Position numbers and translations under genes: made by a program | NCBI GenBank assembly: GCA_021442155.1 | Contig: CM038215.1 | Span: 6,906,976-6,970,975, forward strand | Source: Cymbidium sinense | Taxonomy: Eukaryota > Streptophyta > Magnoliopsida > Asparagales > Orchidaceae | Length of the DNA stretch: 64,000 nt | Direction: 5' to 3' | Part shown: positions 44,041 to 54,860 of the stretch, one piece after another | Position numbering within the stretch: the first letter of the stretch is position 1 | How the letters are laid out: each line of letters starts with the position of its first letter | Notes under the pieces: generated by a model | The model's database searches: none | Told to the model about the DNA's origin: nothing | Seen by the model: the letters and a program-made list of their open reading frames with translations, nothing else

Positions 44041-45693
44041 GGTTTAGAGTTTAGGATTTAGGGTTTTGAGTTTATGGTTTTAGGGCTTATGGTTTAGGGT
44101 TTAGGGTTTGATGTTCAGGGTTTAGGGTTTAGTGTTTAGGGTTTAGGTTTTAGGATATAAGGTTTAGGGTTTTTTTTAAATTAAGTAAACCAACAGGTTT
44201 AGGTTTGTTTAGTTTATTTTTCATTTATTTGAGTTTACTCAATTTTTTATTTTTATTTACTTTTATTTTTTATTTTTACTTAGTTTAGTTTATTTATTTT
44301 AAGTTTAGTGTTAGGCTGGTTAAGGGTTTAGGATTTATGGTTTAGGTTTTTTTTTAAAATTAAGCAAACCAAGAGGTTTAAATTTATTTATTTTATTTTT
44401 ATTTTATATTTTTATTTATTTTATTTTATATTTCATTTAGGTTTATTTTATTTTATTTATTTATTTTATTTATTTTATGTTTTTTTATTTTAGTTTAGGT
44501 TTATGTTTATTTTTTAGTTTAGTTTTATTTTTATTTTTTATTTTAGGTGTATGTTTTATTTTTTATTTTTATGTTTAGGTTTAGGTTTTTATCTTATTTT
44601 TTTAGGTTTACATTTTAGATTTTAGATTTAGGTTTAGTTTTATGTTTTATTTTTTAGATTAGGTTTAGGTTTTTTTTTGTTGATTTTATTTTATTTAGTT
44701 TAGAGTTTTTATTTATTTAGGTTTATTTATTTTATTTTAGTTTACTTTATTTTAGTTTAATTTTAGGTTTATCTTTTTTTTTTATTTTAAGTTTAGTTTT
44801 TGTTTTTTAGTTTAAGGTTTAGGTTTTTTTATTTTATGTTTTATTTTTAGGTTTATTTTTTAGCTTTAGGTTTTTATTTAGATTTTATTTTGGGTTTAAT
44901 TTTTTTTCTTTTAAATTAAGATTTATTTTTATCTATTTTTTTTTTTAGGTTTATTTTAATTATTTAGTTTAGTTTAGATTTTAATTTATTTTATTTTAGT
45001 TCAGTTTTTATTTTTTTATTTTATTTTATTTTTAAGTTTAGGTTTAGGTTTAGGATCAAGTTTTAGTTTAGGTTTTTCTCTTATTTTAATTTATTTAGGT
45101 TTAAGTTTATTTATTTATTTTATTTTTAAGTTTTATTTAGTTTAGATTTATAGGTTTTTAGGGTTTAGGGTTTAGGGTTTAGGGTTTATGGTCAAGTGGT
45201 TTAGAGACAGGCTCTAGTGCAGGCTTTGTGGTTTAGGATTTTGGTTGGGAGCCAGGGTTGTTTAGGGTTTTAGCTTAGGGTTTAGTTTTAGGGTTTAGGG
45301 TTTAGGGTAGTTAGGGTTAGGATTTAGGTTTAGTGTTTAGAGTTGTATGGTTTAGGAAAATTTAGATTTTGTGTTTTTTTTTAATTTTATAATTTATTAT
45401 TATTTTAAAATTAAGTAAACTTATTAGTTTAGGTTTATTTAGTTTAGTTCTTATTTATTTTAATTTATTTTATATTTTATTTTAATTTAGGTTTATTTTT
45501 ATTTTAATTTAGTTTAGTTTATTTATTTTAGGTTTAATTATTTTACTTTAGGTTTTTTATTTTAATTTATATTTTTGATTTAGGTCTAGGTTTATTTTTT
45601 AGTTTAGTTTTTTTTATGCTTAGGTTTTTATTTTATTTTTTTAGGTTTAGGTTTATATTTTCATTTTAGGTTTATTTTTAGGTTTAGGTTTAT
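44041..45693 (+). repeat. Array spacer with three AATTAAGTAAAC boxes
   Basis: Telomere-like to ~44170; box at 44177; ~150 bp T-rich; second box at 44354; T-rich to ~45150; telomere-like and mildly GC-rich to ~45370; third box at ~45407; T-rich up to GRP copy 8. No gene. Confidence 0.85.
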
Positions 45694-46164
45694 ATTTTTT
45701 CTAACAGAGAGTAAATTCAGATTCAACATGTCTTCTATTCAATTTCATCACCCAAATAACACACCAAGTTTTCTAAGACACAAGCGACAACATAGATAAA
45801 TAATGAGCACTCATAGAGCAAGTCAAAAACCCTAGATAACTAGAATCGTTTCTACTATAAAGACATAGTTCCATAAGTAGTAGATCGGATCGGCCATTCT
45901 TTAATTTTTCCAGTTCCCATCAGAACCACCACGACCTCTCGAGTAGCCGGATCCACCATCATATCCTCGATCTCTCCCTCCACCACCACCATGGCTGTAA
46001 CCTCCATCGCTCCTCCCACCTCCATAACCACCACTACTCCTAGCACCATCTCCATTTCCACCTGCAACTCTAGATCCCCCACCACCACTATGATAAGTTA
46101 TGCCTCCGCCTTCGCCTCCACCACCGGATCTAGATAGAGCATGGTTGACGGTTCTATCCATTCT
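45694..46164 (-). pseudogene. GRP retrocopy 8 (best-preserved glycine domain)
   Basis: An uninterrupted 86-codon frame (46161 to 45901 on minus) runs from a shortened RRM tail (MDRTVNHALSRS) through GGGGEGGG, SSGGYGGGRSDGGYSHGGG, GRDRGYDGGSGYSRG to GSDGNWKN and the normal stop. Compared with other copies, about eight codons (QNLDGRNI) are missing from the RRM tail, with a frame change. The ~200 bp 3' UTR is complete. It lacks an RRM and a recognisable promoter, so I call it a pseudogene despite the open frame. It is the best reference for the other copies. Confidence 0.86.
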
Positions 46165-49062
46165 TAGGGTTTAGGTTTAGGTTTATTAGGTTTTAGGGTT
46201 TAGGGTTAGTTTAGAGTTTAGGGTTTATGGTTTTAGGGTTTAGGTTTGATAGGGTTTAGGTGGGTTAGTGGTTTTGGGGTTGGTAGGAATTAGTGGTGGT
46301 TTTGTGGATTTAGGTTTAGGGTTTATGATGTTTTTTTAAAATTAAGTAAACCGATAGGTTTAGGTTTATTTAATTTACTTTTTATTTATTTAGATTATTT
46401 TATTTTATATTTTTATTTAAGTTTATTTTTTTTATTTTTATTTAATTTCGTTTATTTATTTTAGGTTTATTTATTTTAGTTTATTTTGTATTTTAGTTTA
46501 TTTCTAGGTTTAGTATGTTTATTTTTTTTTAGTTTTAGTTTTATTTTTTTTATTGTATTTTTAGGTTTAGGTTTCATTTATATAGTTTAGTTTTTTTAAA
46601 ATTTATTTTAGGTTTTATTTATTTTATCTTAGTTTAGTTTTATTTAATCATTTTAATTTAGTATTTATTTTTATTATTTTAAGTTTATCTCAGTTTATGT
46701 TTAGTTTTAATTTAGGTTTTATTTAAATTTATTTTAGGCAGTTTTATTTTATTTTATTTCTTTTTAGGTTTTATTTATTTACCTTTGTTAGGTTTAGTGC
46801 TCAGCTTGTGCCTTTGTTTTGTTTAGAGTTTAGGGTTTTGGATTTTTGGGTGTAGGTTTTAAGTTTAGATCCAGGTTTAGACTTGGGTTTTGTTTAGGTT
46901 CTGCTCAGGTTTATGGTTTATGGTTTAGTTTTTAGGTTTGTGTGGTTTTAGGGTTTAGTGTTTGGCCTAGATTGTAGTTTAGGGTCCAGGTTGGTTTAGT
47001 GTTTAGGTATGGGTTGTATTTATTTATTAATTGATTTATTTTATTTAATTAAGTAAACTTATAGGTTTAGGTTTATCTAGTTTTTTTAATTTGATTTCAT
47101 TTTTTTTATTTTTTATTTTCATCTAAGTTTATTTTTATTTTGATTTTAGTTTACTTTATTTATTTTAGTTTTATTTATTATAGTTTTGGTTTTTTATTAA
47201 AGTTTATTTTTTACATTTAGATTTAGGTTTAGGTTTAGGTTTTTATTTTTATTTTATTTTTATTTTAATTTCTAAGTTTTGGTTTTATTTATTATTTTTA
47301 TGTTTAGGTTTAGGTTTTTATTTTATTTTTTTAGGTTTAGGCTTTATATTTTTATTTTAGGTTTATTTTTAGGTTACATTTTTTAGTTTAGGCTTGGGTT
47401 TATTTATAGTTTATTTTATTTTATTTAGTTTAGATTTTAGCGAGGTTTTGATATTATGTTTAGGTTTTATTTCTTTAGTTTAGTTTATTTTGTTTTTTAA
47501 GTTTATTTATTTTATTTTGGTTTAGGTTTTTTTCTAGTTTAGGTTTAGTTTTATTTTATTTATTTTAGGTTTATTTTTAGGTTTAGGTTATTTAGTTTTA
47601 TTTTATTTTAGGTTTATTTTATTTTTATCTAGTTTTTTTTTTATTTAGGTTTTTGTTTATATAGTTTAGTTTTTTATTTTATTTATCTTATTTATTTTTT
47701 TATTTTTATTTTATCTTCTTTAGGTTTAGTTTAGGTATTAGTAGTTTAGTTTAGGTTTTATTTTATCTTAATTATTTATTTAAGTTTTTTTATCCATTTT
47801 ATTTTATGTTTTATTTAGTTAACGCCAGTTTTGGTTTTAGGCTTTGAGCTCAGGGTTTAATGCCTAGGGTTATGGAAGGTTTAGGATTTAAGGTAGGGTA
47901 GGGTCTTTTAGGGGTTTTTTGTGTTAGGGGTTTAGGTTTGGTTTAGGGTGGCTGTCACTTTAACATTAGTAAGTAGAGAGGGTTTTATTTTTTTTACTTT
48001 TAATTTTTTAATTGTAAAATTAAGTTAACTGAGTTTAGGTTTATTTAGTTTATTTTTTATTTATTTTAGTTTATTTTATTTTATTTCATTTATTATTTTA
48101 TTTTATTTAATTTAGTTTATTAATTTTAGGTTTATTTATTTTAGTTTGGTTTTTAGTTTATTTTTTTATGGGATTGCTTTGGTTTATTTTAGTTTACTTT
48201 TACTTTTATTTTATTTTATATGTTTAGTTTTATTTTATTTTAAGTTTAGGTTTAGGTTTCATTTTAATTTTAGTTTAGGTTTTAGGTTTTATTTTAGGAT
48301 TATTTCATGTTTTATTTTTTTTTATTTTAGGTTTGGTTTATTTATATATTTTATTTTATTTTAGTTTATGTTTAGGTTTAGTTTAGTTTATTTTAGGTTT
48401 AGGTTTTAGGTTTTTATTTTAGTTTAGTTTAGTTTATTTTGTTTAGTTTAGTTTATTTTATTTTATTTTGGTTAAGATTTTTTTAGTTGAGGGTTTAGGT
48501 TTTATTTTTATCTTTTAGGATTATTTTAGGTTTAGGTTTTATTTAGTTTTATTTTATCTTTATATAGGTTTATTTTTTTATTTAGTTTTTTTATTTTATT
48601 TAGGTTTTATTTTAGTTTAGTTTATCATCTGATTTATTTTATCTAGGTTTAGTTTAGGTTTAGGTTTAGTTTATGTTTTATTTATTATATTTAATCATCT
48701 TAGGTTTTATTTATTTTATTTTAGGTTTATTTAGTTTAGATTGTGCTTTTAGGCTCAGTGGTGGTTTTAGAGTTTAGGGCCCAGGGTTGGTCAGGGATTT
48801 GGGTTAGGGTTTAGTGTTTTGGTTTGTGGATTTAGGGTAGGAGGCCTGCTTCCTTGGGCCAGCCTGGGCCCATGCTTGGCCTTAGGACTCCAGGCCTAGG
48901 CTCAGGGCCCAGGGCCTACTTACAGCCCATTAGCCTGTGGCCTGGGCTCAGCCTGGCCCAGGGCCTCAGTGCCTAGCCCATGGCCTTTGGTCTAGGATTT
49001 CTTAGGGTCTTAGGCTTGGTTTGTTTTAGTTTAGGGTTCAAGTTTTAGTTTAAGGTTTAGGA
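46165..49062 (+). repeat. Array spacer with three boxes and GC-rich islands
   Basis: Telomere-like to ~46330; box 46337; T-rich to ~46790; GC-richer to ~47010; box 47045; T-rich to ~47820; short GC-richer patch to ~47970; box 48014; T-rich to ~48740; strong GC-rich island (CAGGGCCCAGGGCC words, 48770-49010); short telomere-like end. The F/Y-rich frame 48146-48364 is a low-complexity reading. Confidence 0.85.
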
Positions 49063-49544
49063 TTTTTTGTTTTCTTTATTTTTAATAGAGAACAAATTCA
49101 TATTCAACATTTTTTTTTTTTAATTTATCAACCAAGTAACTCACCAACTTTTCTAAGACCGAAGTGGTTACATAGACCAAAATGAGCATCCATATAGCAA
49201 ATCAAAAACCCTAGATAACTTGAACTATCTCTATTGTAAAGACACAATTCCATAAGCAACAAATCAGATTGGCTGTTCTTCAATTTCTCGAGTTCCCATC
49301 AGAACCACTCCACTCTCAAGTAGTGATCCACAATCATATCCCTCTCCTCTCACCACCATGGCTATAACCTCCGCCGCTCCTCCCACCTCCATAACCACCA
49401 CCGCTCTCCACATCCCATATCCACTAGCACCTCCATATCCACCGACCTCCATATCCCCACAACCACTATGATAACCATTTCCTCCATTTGTAGATCTGAC
49501 CGGTCCGGCTGATGGTAACCTCTTGTGAAGGTTCTGCCCATTCT
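49063..49544 (-). pseudogene. GRP retrocopy 9
   Basis: Minus strand from 49544: NGQNLHKRLPSAGPVRS (RRM tail frameshifted by a small deletion), then NGGNGYHSGCGDMEVGGYGG and shifted glycine codons; the frame 49264-49572 includes ~10 codons of upstream telomere-like DNA (MNLNLNLNTK). 3' UTR conserved, ending in AACAAATTCATATTCAAC on +, a variant shared with copy 10. The A-rich end is long (49063-49085). Confidence 0.85.
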
Positions 49545-51018
49545 TAGTGTTTAGGTTTAGATTTAAGTTCATTAGGGTTGTGGTTTATTTATTTATTATT
49601 TGTTTGGGTTTTGTGGTTTGGGGTTTGGAGAGTTAGGTTTTTGTTAGGGTGGGTTTAGGGTTAGTTTAGGGTTTAGGCAATTGAGTCATGTAGCTTTGGG
49701 CAGTTGGGATCAGATCAGGTTGAGTTTTTAGGGTTTGTTTAGTTTGTGTGTGGTTTTTTTGGTTTATGATTTAGGTTTAGGGCCTATGCTTTGATTTGGG
49801 TCACTTAGGCTCAGGATCAGCCTGGCTAGGGTTTCTAGGGTGTGGGTTTAGAGTCATAGTGGAAACATCAGTGGTCATAGCCAGTGGCTGTTGGTCAGTG
49901 GTCAGGTCAGATTTTTCAGGGCCTAGAACAGGCTCAGGGTCTGGGTAGTCAGCCTCAGGTCTGGCCTGGGAGTTCAGTGGCTCAGGCCCAGGTCAATTAG
50001 TTGTAATAGGCTCAGGGTTTGGGGTTTAAGTCCCTGGGCTGATAAGGTTTAGGTCAGTGGCCCAGTGGTCCTGTTAGCAGCCCAGGGTATTATGAGTCAC
50101 AGTGGCCAGTATAGGATGGAGGTTTAGGTCAGAGGTCTTTTTAGTTTATTTTATTTGATTAAGTTTAGTTTATTTATCTTAGTTTAGGTTTTTTATCTTT
50201 ATTTAGGTTTATGTTTATCCATTATTATCATTTATTTTATTTAGTTTATTTTTTTTATTTTTTTATGTCATTTATTATTTTTAGATTTAAGTTTAAATTA
50301 TTTTATTTTAGTTTAGAATTTTATTTTATTTTAGGTTTAATTTTAGGTTTTAGTTTAGGATTAGTTTTTTAGTTTATTTATTTTATTTAGGTTTAGGTTC
50401 TAGTTTAGGTTTAGGTTTATTTTAGTTTAGTTTATTTTAGCTTAGGTTTATGTTTATTTTATTTTTATTTTAGGTTTATTTAGTTTAGTGTTAAGGTTTA
50501 TTTTATTTATTTTAGGTTATATTTTAGGTTTACTTTTAGGTTTAGGTTTTATTTAATTATTTATTTTATTTGGTTTTACATTTGGTTTTATTTTATTTAG
50601 GTTTTATTTCTGGTTTATTTACTTTTAAGTTTTTAATTTAATTTATTTTAGTTTAGTCAGCTTAATATATTTAATTTTATGTTTAGGCTGAGGTTTAGGT
50701 TTTTTATTTTAGTTTAGGTTTTATTTTATTTTATTTTAAATTCTATTTTTTATGTTTTTTATGTATTTTATTTTTTTTTATTTAGTTTACATTTTGTGGG
50801 CTTTTTTAGTAGGGTTAGGGTTTGTGGTGGGGCTGAGCATTTAGGGTTTAGGGTTTAGGGTTTGGGGACTTTAGGGTTTGTGGTTTAGGTTTTTTGGTTT
50901 AGTGTTTTGGTTTAAGGTTTAGGTTTTAGGGTTTAGGTTTGTGTGGTTTTTGGTTGAGGTTGAGGGTTTATGTTTTAAGTCTAAGGTCTGTTTTAATTTA
51001 GGATTTAGGGTTTTAGTA
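49545..51018 (+). repeat. Array spacer: telomere-like, GC-rich, T-rich, telomere-like
   Basis: Flank TTTATTTATTATTTG after GRP copy 9 is a degraded form of the usual one. Mixed TTTAGGG and GGTCAGG/CAGTGG words to ~50130, T-rich to ~50800, telomere-like to GRP copy 10. I see no AATTAAGTAAAC box here. Confidence 0.82.
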
Positions 51019-51420
51019 TTTCTTTTGAGAACAAATTCATATTTAACATTTCTTCTTTTGATTTCATCAACCAAGTAACACACCAAGTTTTCTAAGACAC
51101 AACCTCATATTAAAAAATTAGCATGCAGCAAATCAAAACCCTAGATAACTAGAGTCGTCTACTATAAAGACACCCATAAGCAAGAGATCGATTAGCCATT
51201 CTTCGCTTCTCCCATCAACTATCCCACCTCTCGAAAGCGGATCCACCATCATATCCCAAATCTCCTCCCTGCCTCCATAACCACCACGCTATGACCACCA
51301 CCTCCATATCCCCAAGACTCCAGATCCCCACCACCACTATAATAACCTTCTGGTCCATCACCAGATCAAGATTGAGCTTGGTTGACGGTGATGTTCATGC
51401 CATCAAGGTTCTGCCATTCA
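51019..51420 (-). pseudogene. GRP retrocopy 10 (many small deletions)
   Basis: Same order as the others from the 51420 junction (NGRTL-, DGMNITVNQAQS then a stop) through the glycine domain to the 3' UTR, but ~80-90 bp shorter. The loss is spread over more than ten small gaps, mostly of 1-12 bases, such as CCACCACGCTATGACC on + (51283) where copy 6 has CCACCATTGCTCCGACC. The A-rich end is shortened (TATTTCTTTTGAG on +). Confidence 0.83.
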
Positions 51421-53382
51421 GGGTCTAAGTTTAGGTTTATGCTTATTAGGTTTTAGGGTTTAGGCTTATTTTTAAATTTATTTAGTTACTTTAGGTTTAA
51501 GTTTAGTTTGGGATCTGGGTTTGGGGTTTGTGGTTAGGTTGGGTTTATAGGTTTGAGTTTAGGGTTAGGTGGTTTAGGGTTGAGGGTGGTTTAGGGGGGG
51601 GTTTAGATTTAGGGTTTAGATTTAGGTTTTGGTTTTTTAAATTATATTAACCGATAGTTTAGTTTATTTAGTTTATTTTATTTATGTTTATTTTATTTTA
51701 TTTATGTTTATTTTTATTTTATTTATTTATTTTAGGTTTATTTATTTTAGTTTAGTTTTTTACATTTGTTTATTTTTTATGTTTAGGAGTTTATTTTCTA
51801 GTTGAGTTTTATTTTATTTTATTTGAGGTTTAGGTTTTATTTTATATTTTAGACATGGTTTATGTTTCATTTTATCATTTAGGTTTAGGTTTTATTTTGG
51901 TTTGTTTTTATTTTTTAGTTTAGGTTTACATTTTATTTATTTTAGTTTAGGTCTAGGTTTATTTTATTTATTTTATTTTATTTTTATTTTAGTTTTTTTT
52001 AGTTTAGTTTAGGTTTTCTTTTATTTTATTTTTAGGATTATTTTAAGGTTTATTTTAGTTTAGCTTTATTTATTTTATTTTATTTTATTTTACATTTCTT
52101 TATTTTTACATTTAGTATTTTATTTTTAGGTTTTATTCCAAGTTTATTTTATTTTAGTTTAGTTTTGGTTATTTATTTTATCTTAGTTTATTTTATTTTA
52201 TTTTATTTAGGTTTAGGTTTAATTTATATTTTATTTTATTTAGGTCCAAGTTTTATTTATTCATTTTGGTTTGTGTTTTTGGTTTAAGGTAGGGTCAGGG
52301 TTGTGGGTAGCCCAGTATAAGATCCTGAGCATGTTAGGGTCAGTGGTTTAGTCCAGTGGCCTAGGCTCAGGTGTGAGCAGTCCTGTGGCTCAGGCAGCTC
52401 AGTGATTGGGGCCAGGTCAGCCAGGGCCCATGGTTTTGTGATCAGATTTAGAGCCCAGTGGTTAGGCTTAGGGCCCAGTTTCAGGGCCTAGGGCCTCAGT
52501 GGGTCAGGTCAGTGTCAGGCCTGGGCTCAGGCTCATGATCAGTCCAGTGGTAAGTTTAGATCAGGGTCAGCAGGCCCAGGCCCAGGGTGAGTTTAGGATT
52601 TATGGCTCTAGGACAGTAGTAGAGTGTGGGGAGTGGTTTTAATCAAGCAGTAGTAGTTTATTTACATTTTATATTATTTTAGTTTATTTTATTTATTTTA
52701 TTTATTTATTATTATATATTATTTAGTTTTATTTATTTAGTTTAGGTTTTTTTAAGTTTGGTTTAAGTTTATTTTATTTTATTTTTGGTGTTTTATTTTT
52801 TATTTCTGTTAGGTTTAGGTTTTTATTTTATCTTTTAGGTTTAGGCTTTAGGTTTTATTTTAGGTTTTAGGTTTATTTTAGTTTATTTTATTTTATTTAA
52901 TTTAGGGTTTAGGTTTATTTATCTTAGTTTAGTTTATTTTATTTTATTTTATTTTATTTTTTAGTTTAGGTTTAGGTTTTAATTTTGTTTTATTTTAGGT
53001 TTATTTTTATGTTTAGGTTTTATTTAGTTTATTTTATTTTATTTTATGTTTAGTTTTATTTTATTTTTAGGTTTTATTTTTTATTTTATTTTATTTTAAA
53101 TTTAGTTTAGATTTTATTTATTTTATTTTATTTTAGTTTTATTTATTTATTTTTGGGTGTAGGTTTAGGTTTAGGTTTAGGTTTTAGTTTAGGTTTTATT
53201 TATTTTATTTATTTTATTTTATTTAGGTTTGCTTTTATTTTTTTATTTTTTTATTTAGTTTTGGTTTTAAATTTGAGCATTTGTGGGGATTTAGAGTGGG
53301 TTTAGGGTAGTTTGGGTTTAGGGTTTAGGTTTAGGGGTTTAGGTTTAGGTTCAGGTTTTAGTTTAGGGTTTAGAGTTTTTGG
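51421..53382 (+). repeat. Last array spacer
   Basis: Telomere-like with the AATTTATTTAGTTACTTTAGG flank (51474) to ~51630; box TTTAAATTATATTAACCGAT at 51634; T-rich to ~52280; GC-rich CAGGCCCAGG/CAGTGG island to ~52640; T-rich to ~53270; telomere-like to GRP copy 11. Confidence 0.85.
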
Positions 53383-53452
53383 TTTTTTTCTTTTTTAATA
53401 GAGAACAAATTTAGATTCAACATTTCTTCTTTTCATCAACCAAGTAACAAAC
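53383..53452 (-). pseudogene. GRP retrocopy 11, only the last ~50 bp of the 3' UTR
   Basis: T-run on + (TTTTTTTCTTTTTTAATAG) followed by the terminal GRP 3' UTR (ACAAATTTAGATTCAACATT and ACCAAGTAACAAACCAA). Similarity stops near 53452, where unrelated sequence begins. This is the right end of the whole telomere-like array. Confidence 0.85.
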
Positions 53453-54860
53453 CAATGAAGTGATGCAATCAAATGACCCTTAGAGCTAAAAGCCTCATGT
53501 TCCTAGATATCCAGACTATATACCCATTACCATTCAATCTATATAAACCAACACATGAATGGAAAGAGAAACCCAACATTCATACACTTAAGCTATATGC
53601 ACATGCATTTCTTATGTACTTATAACTAGCATCATAATAAATTATTATTCATTTATATGCTTTTGAAAAATACATTTAGATTTAATAGTGATAATAGCCA
53701 TGCATATATTAAATTAAATCAACATATGCAAGCTTACATAATGGAAATCCATTTTATTGTACTTGATTTTGAAAAGATGGATGCATGGATTCAAATGACA
53801 TACCAAATTTAACATGATTGGAAAAAAGACAATTAAATATAAACATGTGATTCATTCAACCAAACTATTTCTAAGGACAATCAAATCAAATAAGATTATT
53901 TAAAGCAAACCAAATCTTTATTAATTAAGTTTTGGATTTGATTTGATTGAAAGAGGAGAAGAGAAATCATCACTTGTCGTTTTAAACCCTTTCCCACATT
54001 AGTGATTTGATTTAATTTAAGAAAATGTAATTAAGTTGATTATATGGGTTAATTAAGTTGAACCCTTAATTAGATGAATTAATTAATTTACCTATGTCAC
54101 CTTAAAGTAATTAACTAAATAATTATGAGCCAACATGATATGCATGGAAAATAAACTTGCAATGATCTTAAAAAATAAGAGGCCTAATGCAATTGGCTCA
54201 TGATTAATAGTTAACTAGATTAAGGGACTTAATTAATTACTCTTATGGTTTTCCCACACATGTGGACTAACCATAATTTCATTAAACTCATTAGGTTATT
54301 AAACACCTAAAGATCTACCACATGATTTAATTAATTACTGTGATTATGATTTCAATTTAATTAAGTGATTTATTAATTAGTTAAATCAATTAATTTTATT
54401 TTAAAAAAAGGTGAAATGAACTTGGGGAAAGGGTCCTAACCTATTCCTTAGTTCACTTACTAAACAATAATTAATAAACTTAATTGAGAATTTATTACTG
54501 CTCATGGGATTAATTAATCATTAATTAACTTAACAAAGTAGTTAAGGATTAATTAGTTAATTTTCCAAATTGGGTGAGCAATAAATCCCAAGAAAATTAT
54601 GGGAGATAGAGGTCACCCCACTAAATTAATCCAAAAAATTTAAAAATAATTGCTCAAGTAATTAAGGAGTAATTAAGTTAAAACATTTTTCAATTAAACC
54701 TTAACTACTATTAAGAATTAGTTTGGATCATTTTTAATTAATTCTCCTCTAAAATACCTTTAAAATGAGTATTTATTTATATTTTTTATTTCTCTATAAT
54801 TTTTTTATGATTTTTAGAAGTTTTAGCCATTAAAAATGATTAATTAAGCTAAGTAAAGCC
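53453..54860. other. AT-rich unique DNA with TTAATTAA words
   Basis: Unlike the array, both strands are mixed in A and T (TTAATTAATTAA, AATTAAGTTGA). No ORF of note, no RNA gene and no mobile-element motif recognised. It could be noncoding flank or LTR of an unknown element. Confidence 0.55.

Noticed and set aside
3661..53452. Functional chromosome end (true telomere)
   Set aside because: Heptamer runs are short and highly degenerate, unique DNA lies on both sides, and old transposons are inserted; an internal telomere-like array fits better.
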